From contig QCIF01000004.1 in assembly GCA_003216835.1 (NCBI GenBank), positions 62,001 to 126,000 of the forward strand: a DNA stretch of 64,000 nucleotides. The letters run 5' to 3'. The notes below the pieces were generated by a model. The model ran no database searches and had not been told where the DNA came from. It worked only from the letters and a program-made list of their open reading frames with translations. The stretch is from Prochlorococcus sp. AG-402-K10. GTDB taxonomy: Bacteria; Cyanobacteriota; Cyanobacteriia; PCC-6307; Cyanobiaceae. Every line of letters begins with the position of its first letter. Within the stretch, counting starts at the first letter, position 1. Positions 19,764-29,171 of the stretch are shown piece by piece. The position numbers and the translations under genes are program-made.

Positions 19764-19931
19764 ATGAAAAAAAATATTTATTCAAACATTAAAGATACAG
19801 AAGCTTTGGAAAGTTTTTTTGAATGCATAACTTCTTGCAGTATTGATAGTGAGGGTTTGGATTGCACAAACACTTGTTATACAAAATATCTTGAACCAGC
19901 AAATGTTAATTATCCTTTGAAATTTTTATAA
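19764..19931 (+). CDS. Small twin-CxxxC protein
   Basis: MKKNIYSNIKDTEALESFFECITSCSIDSEGLDCTNTCYTKYLEP. Confidence 0.55.
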   Translation: MKKNIYSNIKDTEALESFFECITSCSIDSEGLDCTNTCYTKYLEPANVNYPLKFL

Positions 19932-20040
19932 GACAATAAATTAAACGCTAACTATTTCAATAAATATATAACCTCTAAAATAAGTAAGAAAATATTCCTA
20001 ACTTCAAAGTTAATTAATTATAGCTTTGAAGAAGACTATC

Positions 20041-20658
20041 CTAAATATATACATCACTAATCACTCGAGCGCCTTTTTCACGGATAAGTTTTTCTGAAGG
20101 GAAATTACTATTAGAACAACAACATTGTCCTTTTTCTGAATTATTAATCCAATTAATTATTCCTGTTCTTATCGGAGAAGGACACATTTCACTCTCCTTA
20201 AGAGAATTCATTTCATCAGGATTAAGTGCGTCTCCATGATCTATAAAAAGAATCTCTTTTAATCTAAGTGAACATCTTTCATTCCATTTATCAAAGCAAT
20301 TCAAATGACTCAAAAGGTCATGCCAAGCATCTGTTGGGGAATTATATTTTTTTCTCTTGACTTCTTTTTTGAAAATAGCTTTAACAAAATCGTTGAAATT
20401 CTCTGCTTCTTCAGGGGTGAAATATGAGATCTTTTTATTTTTCTTTATATCTAACAGCATATTTTCTTCTATAAATTTCAGTCTCTTTTCATGATTACGT
20501 AATCTTATTTCTACATCAACTGAGACATCATGATCTAGATGATTTCTAAAAAAATCATTTACATAATCAACTAAAGTTTTCCCTGATTTTCTTGCACTTG
20601 CTTTTATTTCTTTTAAAAGATTGGGATCAATATTAACATTAAGTTGAGTCCTTTTCAT
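20041..20658 (-). CDS. Ribbon-helix-helix N-terminal domain protein
   Basis: MKRTQLNVNIDPNLLKEIKASARKSGKTLVDYVNDFF. Confidence 0.65.
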   Translation of the reverse strand: MKRTQLNVNIDPNLLKEIKASARKSGKTLVDYVNDFFRNHLDHDVSVDVEIRLRNHEKRLKFIEENMLLDIKKNKKISYFTPEEAENFNDFVKAIFKKEVKRKKYNSPTDAWHDLLSHLNCFDKWNERCSLRLKEILFIDHGDALNPDEMNSLKESEMCPSPIRTGIINWINNSEKGQCCCSNSNFPSEKLIREKGARVISDVYI

Positions 20659-20793
20659 CTGAAAATCAACTAATAAATTAAAAGCTAATCATTTATATAA
20701 TAACCCAATTATTTATTCTTAAGGAATGTCAAAATAGAATCATTTTATACACTTCCAAACTTTCCAAAATATCCTGAATAGATTTTCATCTAA

Positions 20794-21936
20794 TTAGAAT
20801 TTAAAACTAGTTTTCACTAAAGCTCCTGTTACATCATCAGCTCCATCTTTCTGAACTGAAAAAATTGAGGGTGTAATTGAAATACTGTCGTTAACTTGTA
20901 CCTGATAAAAAGCCTCCCACGCTAAAGGATTATCATAACCAGTGTCATCCCTATGGGTTTCCGCTGTTCCAATAGCGAATCCTAAGTTACTTCCTTCCTT
21001 AAATGCATTTTCCCAGTGCATTGCAATTGTCCATGTATTTCCATCTTCAATATTTGAATTATCGTCAACCTTGTCAGGATTCTTCCATCCAAAACCAGCA
21101 CTTATTGTAGAAGGGAAAACATCAGACTGATTCAAGAAATTATAAGTACCATTTATTCCATACGATGAATAATCATTAGCATCAGCACTATTATCTGTAT
21201 TTCCACCATCAGAATTTGTATAAGCAAAGGCTAGAGAATATGAATCATCTACCCATGCAATCTGCGAAGTAATAATGTCACTTCCTTCCTTCGTTAAAAG
21301 ACCTTTAGTAGTAGAGGCGTCTTCTGAAACCAGAACAGTGCTTGCAATGAATTTATCTTTAGAATAAGTAACTCCTGCTCCTGCTCCCATTTTTTTTGAA
21401 TAGGTGTCATTAGCACCAGTTTGATTTAAAAGAAATAAAATGCCATCATCATCTGGATAAGAAGTAGGCTTAACGCCAAGTAAATCATCTTGACGAAGTT
21501 TAGGACCCAAAGTAACTGTGAAATTATCACTTACAGGAAACTTATAAAACAACTTGTGAACTTCGAGATTATCACTACTATTAAATGCTGTATCTAGCCT
21601 AGAAGCTCCCATCATTCCAAAGGGGTCCATCCCATTAAAATTACCAGAACGAATAGCGGTCATCAACATATCTTCACCTGTAAAGCTAGTCATTCCCATT
21701 AACTTTAAGTCGTAATTAAAAGTCACTGCTTCTTTTCCTGTTACACCATCAACCCCTCCTAAGACAAAGGTACTCTTCCCCATAAACATTGTTGATGGGA
21801 ACGAGTCAGTCATATTCATATGAGAATCATTATGCATAAGATGATCATGATGATTCCTCCCTCCAGCATGAACAGAAAGAGGGATAATAGCTCCAACTAA
21901 TGTGGGCACAAATAATTTCTGAGTGGCAAGCTTCAT
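20794..21936 (-). CDS. Outer-membrane porin-like protein with His/Met-rich mature N-terminus
   Basis: Signal peptide; GGRNHHDHLMHNDSHMNM; alternating beta-strand pattern; C-terminal GALVKTSFKF. Confidence 0.75.
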   Translation of the reverse strand: MKLATQKLFVPTLVGAIIPLSVHAGGRNHHDHLMHNDSHMNMTDSFPSTMFMGKSTFVLGGVDGVTGKEAVTFNYDLKLMGMTSFTGEDMLMTAIRSGNFNGMDPFGMMGASRLDTAFNSSDNLEVHKLFYKFPVSDNFTVTLGPKLRQDDLLGVKPTSYPDDDGILFLLNQTGANDTYSKKMGAGAGVTYSKDKFIASTVLVSEDASTTKGLLTKEGSDIITSQIAWVDDSYSLAFAYTNSDGGNTDNSADANDYSSYGINGTYNFLNQSDVFPSTISAGFGWKNPDKVDDNSNIEDGNTWTIAMHWENAFKEGSNLGFAIGTAETHRDDTGYDNPLAWEAFYQVQVNDSISITPSIFSVQKDGADDVTGALVKTSFKF

Positions 21937-22010
21937 TAAAATAAATTCCTAGGTTATCTAGATTTTCTAGTAATTTAATACTAATATCAATCTAGATATC
22001 GGCAACTCTA

Positions 22011-22220
22011 TTGAATAAAACTTTTAGATTATCTCCATTATTCCTAATAACTCTTATATTTGGAGTTGGCTGCACTTCAAAGGTTGAAGAGAAAAGAATG
22101 CCCGCTCTTTTTGAAACCAGAAGAGAAGCTGAAAAAGCTGCCAAAAGTTTCAATTGCACTGGAGCACATAAAATGGGTAATAAGTGGATGCCTTGTGCAA
22201 CACATGGGCTAGCAAAATAA
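22011..22220 (+). CDS. DUF3721-like lipoprotein
   Basis: GVGCTSKVEEKRMPALFETRREAEKAAKSFNCTGAHKMGNKWMPCATHGLAK; near-copy of 5985-6245. Confidence 0.8.
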   Translation: MNKTFRLSPLFLITLIFGVGCTSKVEEKRMPALFETRREAEKAAKSFNCTGAHKMGNKWMPCATHGLAK

Positions 22221-22224
22221 GCCT

Positions 22225-22432
22225 ATACCAAAAATTACTTTCCTAAGTAAGAACTTTGATGGATAATAAATTTATAACCAAAACGCTTGAATAACACCTT
22301 ATGGGAAACTAAAAATTCGCCCGAATTCTTTGATATGACTGTATAAAATTTCTTGCTAATGGAACATGAGTATTAATGTATTGAAAGGAGTCTCGAGAAT
22401 CTTTGAAAAAATGTTCACGATTTTTACAGCTA
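22225..22432 (+). repeat. att scar (class 2 arm, ATGTTCACGA)
   Basis: ACTTTCCTAAGTAAGAACTTTGATGGATAATAAATTTATAACC...TTTGATATGACTG...GCTAATGGAACATGAG...AAATGTTCACGATTTTT. Confidence 0.65.
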
Positions 22433-22449
22433 AAATTAATTGAAAAGAT

Positions 22450-22851
22450 TTGAGAATAATGGCAATAATTAGCCTACTAATTTCTTTAATAAGTATTCCA
22501 TTTTCAGCTTATGGAGCTTTACCAACCACAATCATCCAAAGTTGCTATGACGGCGATACCTGTACAGCAATTGATGGAGAAAAAATAAGACTTGCTTGTA
22601 TAGATACTCCAGAATTAAAAGGTAGGAAAGCTGATCCTATTGCAGCTAAAAAAGCTAGAGATTTTCTAAATGATTTATTAGTTAATGAAGAAGTTTATAT
22701 TAAAAGAATTACTCATGACAGATATAGGAGAACAGTTGCTGAATTATATAAAAATGGTATTAATGTTCAAGAACTAATTGTTCAAAAAGGATATGGAAAG
22801 ATATATAAAAGATATGCATATCAATGTGAATGGACTAGATCATTAAATTAA
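22450..22851 (+). CDS. Exported SNase-like thermonuclease
   Basis: CYDGDTCTAIDGEKIRLACIDTPELKG...DRYRRTVAELYKNGINVQELIVQKGYGKIY. Confidence 0.9.
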   Translation: MRIMAIISLLISLISIPFSAYGALPTTIIQSCYDGDTCTAIDGEKIRLACIDTPELKGRKADPIAAKKARDFLNDLLVNEEVYIKRITHDRYRRTVAELYKNGINVQELIVQKGYGKIYKRYAYQCEWTRSLN

Positions 22852-22880
22852 TGGCTTAATTAATCAATGATGCTTTAATC

Positions 22881-23063
22881 ATGGAATTATTTTTCGCATT
22901 AGGATTACCCATAGTCTTATTAATTGGATTAACCCTGCTTTTTATGTCAGATGGTATTCCAACTTGGGTTCAACAATTCAATAGAAACAGTTCAACTCTT
23001 TGGAACTTTGGTATTGTCGCAATGGGAACTATGACAGTAATAATTTACTTAGCTAAAAGATGA
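22881..23063 (+). CDS. Small two-TM protein
   Basis: 60 aa hydrophobic ORF. Confidence 0.55.
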   Translation: MELFFALGLPIVLLIGLTLLFMSDGIPTWVQQFNRNSSTLWNFGIVAMGTMTVIIYLAKR

Positions 23064-23323
23064 TGAAAGCTACACTATTTCACTAACTCGCATTGACAGC
23101 CGCTCTACAGGATAAACTCCATTTTATTATTAATGAAATTACAGTTCGCAAAAAAAAGAAGAATTAGAAAAAATTATATTTTAATTAGAAAAATGAGATA
23201 ATAACCCCTAGAGTTTCTAGAAATTTAATAAATAAATTTTATTCGTTATCTTATAAAAACTTTACATTATTTTTGTGAATTTTAAATAAATATGCTATTA
23301 AATTAGCCCTGACCTTAAAAGTC

Positions 23324-23515
23324 ATGAGAAAAAAATCAACAACCTCATCTCAACCTAAAACTACTCTTAAGTGGAACATGAATGGAGAGCTATCTTCTAT
23401 TGATATGGCAAGAATAATTGATGTTCTCTCAGTCAAAGAATTAAGCGAGTGTGAGCTTGCATGTAATAGAGTTAATAGAGATAAAAAAAATTTAAATCTT
23501 TCTATGTGGTGGTAA
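23324..23515 (+). CDS. Small hypothetical protein
   Basis: MARIIDVLSVKELSECELACNRV. Confidence 0.5.
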   Translation: MRKKSTTSSQPKTTLKWNMNGELSSIDMARIIDVLSVKELSECELACNRVNRDKKNLNLSMWW

Positions 23516-23631
23516 AATATGCAGCCTTAACATATACCAAAATATTATTTCATAGTATTTAAATAGAGTATTTGTGCTCTATGCAAAGCATTTGATCTCT
23601 CATAAATTAATCTCACTCTTAAGTGATCGAC

Positions 23632-23817
23632 ATGACAACATTTAGAGATAAACATTTTAAGAATACACTAGATCCAAAAGCTGCTTATTATGATTGCATT
23701 AGAAGCTGTGAATTAAAAACTTCTACTGAACAAGGTGTAGAAAATTGTGTTGTTAAATGCACAAGACCGTTGGCAGTATCAGAGGGATATAGATATCTAA
23801 AAGCAGGATTGGTTTAG
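23632..23817 (+). CDS. Small twin-CxxxC protein
   Basis: AAYYDCIRSCELKTSTEQGVENCVVKCTRPLA. Confidence 0.55.
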   Translation: MTTFRDKHFKNTLDPKAAYYDCIRSCELKTSTEQGVENCVVKCTRPLAVSEGYRYLKAGLV

Positions 23818-23823
23818 CCAATT

Positions 23824-23935
23824 ATGAATGAGATTGAACTGAGTGGCTAATGAAAAGTGAGCATTTAGTAATTGCAAGGAATCTCGAAAATCATTGGAAA
23901 ATGTTCACGATAAGTTCACCATCTTTAAAGATGGA
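23824..23935 (+). repeat. Partial att scar (class 2 arm)
   Basis: GGCTAATGAAAAGTGAGCATTTAGTAATTGCAAGGAATCTCGAAAATCATTGGAAAATGTTCACGATAAGTTCACC. Confidence 0.6.
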
Positions 23936-24171
23936 ATAAAAAAAGCTTGCCTATATCCCTATCAGCAAGCTCATGACGATTTTATGTGTAAGAATTTATG
24001 CCGGCAATCTACAATCAATCTCAACTATTCCTTCATCCATTAAGCGACCAATTTTTATAACTAGTGCCATATCTAATCTTGAAAATTCTGATTGATGGTT
24101 AGTAATCCAATCCAATTCAGATAAAGTTATTACTCCTGAAGTATTAACTTTGAGAAAAAGAAGTCCTAAAT

Positions 24172-24411
24172 TCATTTTTTGATCTGTAAATTTTTTAAAT
24201 CCTGCTCTATTTTTTCTAATTTTTGATTAATTTCTTTTTGCTCCCTCAACAAAGCTTTTTTCTTTGTTTGAAGTTCTTTGTTGAGGGGGGAATTAAAATA
24301 TTTTTGATAAGCAAGAAAATAAACAGCCAGTGCCACCAAAATACCTAACGCTCCTATTATTAGTAAAGGAGAAGATGGAAAATCGTAAAAAGGTATAGAC
24401 AGTAAAAGCAT
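24172..24411 (-). CDS. Hypothetical TM/coiled-coil protein in hli operon
   Basis: MLLLSIPFYDFPSSPLLIIGALGILVALAVYFLAYQK... then charged helix. Confidence 0.6.
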   Translation of the reverse strand: MLLLSIPFYDFPSSPLLIIGALGILVALAVYFLAYQKYFNSPLNKELQTKKKALLREQKEINQKLEKIEQDLKNLQIKK

Positions 24412-24412
24412 T

Positions 24413-24541
24413 TTAAAAAATACCTGGAATGATCCAGCCAAAAAGACCGTAGTTTACTATTAATGCGAAGAAGCCCATCATTGCCATCCTTCCATTAGTA
24501 ATTTCAGCATTTTGCCAAAAGTTAGGTTGTGATTTCTCCAT
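24413..24541 (-). CDS. hli: High-light-inducible protein
   Basis: MEKSQPNFWQNAEITNGRMAMMGFFALIVNYGLFGWIIPGIF. Confidence 0.9.
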   Translation of the reverse strand: MEKSQPNFWQNAEITNGRMAMMGFFALIVNYGLFGWIIPGIF

Positions 24542-24572
24542 TTTATTTGTGTTAAGTGTTTTAAGTTTTTGG

Positions 24573-24839
24573 TTAAACAAAGCCTGGAATAATTTGTCCA
24601 GTAGTTAGATATGCGCCAATAGCAGCCATAAGACCAAGCATTGCAAATCTACCGTTGATAGTTTCCGCAACTACTTTCTCCTTTTCAATTGTTTTTGTTT
24701 TAGTGCTTGAGTTTGTTTTTGTCATTTGATTTTGGTTTGAATAAATTAAATTCTCTTCTTGAAATTGTTTTGTTAAATATGCAATCAGTAATGCGGTTAT
24801 GGATACAATGAAAACCAGAAAACCTGTAAGAAGGCTCAT
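24573..24839 (-). CDS. hli: High-light-inducible protein with extra N-terminal TM
   Basis: MSLLTGFLVFIVSITALLIAYLTK... VAETINGRFAMLGLMAAIGAYLTTGQIIPGFV. Confidence 0.88.
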   Translation of the reverse strand: MSLLTGFLVFIVSITALLIAYLTKQFQEENLIYSNQNQMTKTNSSTKTKTIEKEKVVAETINGRFAMLGLMAAIGAYLTTGQIIPGFV

Positions 24840-25048
24840 TAAAAAATACCTGGAATAATTTGACCAGTAGTAACGTATGCACCTAGCAATGCAACGAAAC
24901 CAACCATTGCCCAACGGCCATTAACTTTTTCAGCATTTTGAGGGTAACCCTCGTATGAAACAGACTCATCTATGTATGGACGAGTTTCTGAAGGAAACAT
25001 ATTTTGTCTTCCATCAGATTCAGTTGTTATGTATGAAGAATTTGTCAT
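24839..25048 (-). CDS. hli: High-light-inducible protein
   Basis: NAEKVNGRWAMVGFVALLGAYVTTGQIIPGIF; TAATG coupling. Confidence 0.93.
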   Translation of the reverse strand: MTNSSYITTESDGRQNMFPSETRPYIDESVSYEGYPQNAEKVNGRWAMVGFVALLGAYVTTGQIIPGIF

Positions 25049-25155
25049 TAGAACCAACCTGGGATGATTTGACCAGTTGTTACGTAGGAACCAACAGCTG
25101 CTACGAAGCCAAGCATTGCTGCCCAACCATTAAATCTTTCTGCTTCGGGTGTCAT
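25048..25155 (-). CDS. hli: High-light-inducible protein (35 aa)
   Basis: MTPEAERFNGWAAMLGFVAAVGSYVTTGQIIPGWF. Confidence 0.93.
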   Translation of the reverse strand: MTPEAERFNGWAAMLGFVAAVGSYVTTGQIIPGWF

Positions 25156-25364
25156 AATTAGAAAAATTAGTATGTAAAGAAATATAACACATGTATTAAT
25201 CAATGTAAAGGAAATTATCTTTATTTCTATATAATTCAGTTTATCTATACGAATCTGTCACATTATTGTATAAATACTGTTGATTTCAGGTGATTGTTTT
25301 ACAAGGAAGATTTATAATCACTTATATCAATCTATAGGTCATGAAGATTAACTCCAGGCCTCCT

Positions 25365-25566
25365 GCCACTTTTCTAAATATGAACTTTGAAGGATAATAA
25401 ATTCACACAAGAAAATTGGGTAACACCTAATGGGAATCCAAAAAATTGCCCAAATCTCTTGATATAAATAATAAGATTTTTAGATAATGAGTATGACACA
25501 CGTCAAGTTATTACTGGGATCTAAAGGACTAAAATTTTTTATCCAAACTGTACCCAAACTTTTTTA
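25365..25566 (+). repeat. att scar (class 1 arm)
   Basis: CTTTTCTAAATATGAACTTTGAAGGATAATAAATTCACAC...TTGATAT...GATAATGAGT...TTACTGGGATCTAAAGGACT...ATCCAAACTGTACCCAAACTTTTTT. Confidence 0.65.
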
Positions 25567-25734
25567 AATTTTAAATTAATAGCTTTGAAGATATTCGTCT
25601 GGTCATTATTTTTAATTTGAGAGTTTTTTTTGATCCTTAATCCGTACAATTTTGTTCCTCTAACCGCACACATAAAACTTGAAATTAACTATTCAAATGA
25701 ATTAGAACATTAGTGTAGTCAAGAGGTAAGTCTT

Positions 25735-25887
25735 ATGGCACTAAACGACACATTCACTATCCAAAAGATGGTCTTGGAAACAAAATATTTTTCATACGAT
25801 ATTAAGGAAAAAGAATTCGAAGCTTACTGGAATAATGAATGCAAACAGCATCCTAGTAATAACCATTGCAAAATCTTTTGCGATTAA
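25735..25887 (+). CDS. Small Cys-containing protein ending FCD
   Basis: MALNDTFTIQ...EAYWNNECKQHPSNNHCKIFCD. Confidence 0.7.
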   Translation: MALNDTFTIQKMVLETKYFSYDIKEKEFEAYWNNECKQHPSNNHCKIFCD

Positions 25888-25973
25888 TACTTCCACTTTT
25901 TAGGTATTCTTACGCTTGATATTTATATATCATCCGTACTAAATCATGGTCAGATAAAAAGGAGGACAAGGAA

Positions 25974-26075
25974 ATGAATAGTTTAACTATAGAGATTTTA
26001 TTTTGGACAATTTTAATTTCTTATCTAGGATTAAGATTTTCTCAAAGTTGGTATAGCGTCAAAAAGCAGTATTAA
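25974..26075 (+). CDS. Small TM protein, paralog of 1621-1722
   Basis: MNSLTIEILFWTILISYLGLRFSQSWYSVKKQY; GGAGG upstream. Confidence 0.7.
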   Translation: MNSLTIEILFWTILISYLGLRFSQSWYSVKKQY

Positions 26076-26307
26076 TTAGGAGAAAGTCATCAGGCAATAC
26101 AAAAAATAGATTGCCTAACATTGATTTACAAAGAAGCTTTGCACCTTTACCTAGTGTTCTCAAAACAGAGGGACCGATCAAGCTATAACAAGCATCTCAC
26201 GTTATAGAAAGGATCTGGGGCAAATCTTCAGGAGTGTTAGCGAAGATGCGTCTTCTTCCTTTAGTTATATTTCTCTATTGCTATCTCCCTTGATATTGTT
26301 AGGTTGG

Positions 26308-26517
26308 TACATGAAAAATCCTTTTAATAAACTAAATCTTTTCAAATCCAAAGAAAAGAATAATCTCCCTAACATTGCTGAGCAGAGAGAGCTAGAAATT
26401 CAGAAAGAAAAAATTGAAAAAGAAAAAGAGTTTAGAGCTTATGTATCAGCAATAAATCAAAGATATGACAAGATGACTAATACAAAGAGAAAGAATTTTT
26501 TTAGAAACGCTGCATAA
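26308..26517 (+). CDS. Small basic protein, paralog of 18358-18596
   Basis: ATG start within 26278 ORF: MKNPFNKLNLFKSK...YVSAINQRYDKMTNTKRKNFFRNAA. Confidence 0.6.
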   Translation, partial: YMKNPFNKLNLFKSKEKNNLPNIAEQRELEIQKEKIEKEKEFRAYVSAINQRYDKMTNTKRKNFFRNAA

Positions 26518-27066
26518 TATTTGTCAATCGATCTAAACTATAGGGATAAAACCCTCTTTCTAAATGGATAAAGATATTCCTTCTTATGTGGGTTACCTAA
26601 TCCCTTCCATTGCTACTTACAATCAAGCAATTAATAATTATAAGCGTGGAATAAAAGCTGGGGACTTTTACGAAGAGCCTATAGGTGAAGATTTTCGTTA
26701 TCCTGACTGGTAGATGGCTATTAAGTATTAAAAGATGGGAAGCTTACCAAAATTAATTGCACTTGCTATGGTCTTGCTACTTGTAGGAAGCACATTTGTT
26801 GGTGGGATTATTTATTTTATTAGATAAAACAATGAAGAACCCAATAAACATATTTAAAAGGTGGTTACTAGACTTACTTGTTCCATATATAGAAGGAACT
26901 AATAAAAAAAAGAAAGATAAAAAGAATGATTAAATGACTCATATGTATGGAATAGCAATTACTTATGCAGTCGCTAGTTTGTTATTACTTGGTGGCTTTG
27001 CATATATGACATTCAAGATGACCTCTAAAAGATGAACAGATCACTACTTGCAACGCGATATTAAAT

Positions 27067-27219
27067 ACGATTGAAAGTTGATCTAAATTAAATATTAGAA
27101 ACATAAATACATCATGGATAAAAGAGGAGCTAAAGGTTATTGGATCTCAACGGCAAGAATAATTAATCAGGAATTATTTGATGAGCCAATAATTAAATTC
27201 TTTGATGAGAGTTTATAGA
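27067..27219 (+). pseudogene. 5' fragment duplicate of the DUF1330 gene at 30286
   Basis: GAAAGTTGATCTAAATTAAATATTAGAAACATAAATACATCATGGATAAAAGAGGAGC...near-identical to 30243-30356, then diverges. Confidence 0.85.
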
Positions 27220-27644
27220 ATTTCTCATGAACTGATTCAGTAAATTCAGTCTCATTTAAATAATTGACTAAATCTAATGGGTCGATATTTACATCAAACC
27301 ATTCATCGTAATTTATATAATTTGGCTCGGCATAATAAGTCATTCCTTATTGGTAGCAATAGGATTTCTAATAAAAAGTACAAATACTACAAAAATGATT
27401 ATTTAACTAGATAATTGGGTGACTAGCGGAACTTTACTACCTACTGAATAACCAGTAACACAAAAAATTAAAAGAGGTCTTTTACATAAAGAAGGTAAGA
27501 CCACGAGACCTAGCAGGAAACCTTGGAACGGGTTGTGCTTAATTAATTAATAACTTTGATAAAATTCTAAAGATGTAATAACAAGTACAAAAACAAATCT
27601 TGATGGAATTTCCAAACATTATCGGTAATTAAATAAAACGCTCA

Positions 27645-27968
27645 CTACTTGCACAACTCCTTTTGGGGTGTGTTCCTATTGGGATTTATTCTATTAAGTA
27701 GTGTCTGATACTTTATAAGCGAAGCTAATCATAGTTATAGTTTTTGCCTATTAAATAGATTATTTATTGGTATAGCTTGTAACCAGAAATAAAGATAAAA
27801 ATAATTAACTTATAACTAACTTCTATTTATGACTATGAAACCTATTTCAGAAGATCTTTATAAGAAATTAGTGGAGGGTTATAAAAAATGAAAAGGCTAT
27901 TTGAGTTATTGGCTACTTTCCTAGCTTTTGATATAGGTCTTATTTTTCATGTCTTTATGACATATTAA
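27645..27968 (+). repeat. Duplicated cassette copy A (candidate ncRNA plus two micro-ORFs)
   Basis: Long similarity to 40256-40597; CACTACTT...AAGTAGTG closing stem; ORFs MKPISEDLYKKLVEGYKK and MKRLFELLATFLAFDIGLIFHVFMTY. Confidence 0.75.
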
Positions 27969-27988
27969 ATCGCATCTTCAAATCTATT

Positions 27989-28240
27989 CTAGGGGAATGC
28001 TTCTTTTTGCTCTGCTTGTCGTTTTTTTAACATTGCATAAGCTTGTGAAGCCCATTCTCGATGTACTCGTAAATTGTCATCATCCCACGCAAAATAATCA
28101 TCTAACTTCTTTTTAAGTGATTTTCTTATTTTAAATACTTCTTCGACTCCTAGATAAATTATTACCAGCACCTTAACTACGTTTACTGCAACAGCTGCTA
28201 TATTTTCAATTCTTTGATCATATTGCATTTGGTCTTCCAA
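27989..28240 (-). CDS. Hypothetical protein with TM
   Basis: 83 aa ORF. Confidence 0.55.
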   Translation of the reverse strand: MEDQMQYDQRIENIAAVAVNVVKVLVIIYLGVEEVFKIRKSLKKKLDDYFAWDDDNLRVHREWASQAYAMLKKRQAEQKEAFP

Positions 28241-28378
28241 TTTCTTAATTAAGTTTTAGCTGTTTTACTATTAGCCAATTGCAACTAGCGATACTTTTTA
28301 AAATATTCTATAAATCCCAGAAAAAAACAAAAAAAATTATTTCATATAAAATAAAACTAAACTTTCTAACTAAGAAAT

Positions 28379-28507
28379 ATGCTCTTCGCACAAACTGGAC
28401 AAGGTGTTGATATTTTTTCTCCACTAGGGATTTTGATTCTTGTTATTGGAGTTGTTTTTACTGTTGGGATACCTGTCGCAATGATTAAGTTCGGCAGAGA
28501 GAGCTGA
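28379..28507 (+). CDS. Small TM protein
   Basis: MLFAQTGQGVDIFSPLGILILVIGVVFTVGIPVAMIKFGRES. Confidence 0.55.
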   Translation: MLFAQTGQGVDIFSPLGILILVIGVVFTVGIPVAMIKFGRES

Positions 28508-28560
28508 ATTAGATAATAGATTTCTGAAGGGGTTTGTAGAAAGATAATGGTTTTTATTAT

Positions 28561-28755
28561 TTAAGGACTCTGAATATTTTCTGAACTAACAATATCTTGC
28601 ATTAAGCTCTCTGATGAATGATGAAATCCATTTTGCTCTAAAAAAGACTTAACCTTTTCAAATTTTTTCTGAATTTTTTTTGTATGTGGAGTGGTCATCA
28701 AATAATCATCTTTTTCTGTTAAATAGTTCATTTGATTAACTAATTGCTTGTACAC
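28561..28755 (-). CDS. Small hypothetical protein
   Basis: 64 aa ORF. Confidence 0.45.
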   Translation of the reverse strand: MYKQLVNQMNYLTEKDDYLMTTPHTKKIQKKFEKVKSFLEQNGFHHSSESLMQDIVSSENIQSP

Positions 28756-29171
28756 TCAAATTTTGCAAAATTTCCAATTGGTAGTGAAGTTATAAATATT
28801 ACATAAATAATTTAATAGTAATAAATACTTAAAAGATTTTTGTCTGAGATCAATATTGTGCCTAGATGTAATTAATGAAAAGCTTAATATTTGCACCGCT
28901 ATAAATTCCCTTGATAAAATCCATTTTTCTTCTTTCTTTATTAAAGATTGAAAATGGTGATTTTAATACATTCATAACTACCTATTCTTAATAAACTAAC
29001 CAAGAGAATCTAAATCTCTTCTATAGTGGACTATCTTTGTGTCTTTGTTGGATACATTCTGTTCTCTCATTAAATCAGCAATAGTTGGATAATCATTTGC
29101 ATTATCAATATCCCTTGCGTTTTTATCTTGAATTGCGAATGGTGATTTTTTTAAATTCATGAATAATTACC

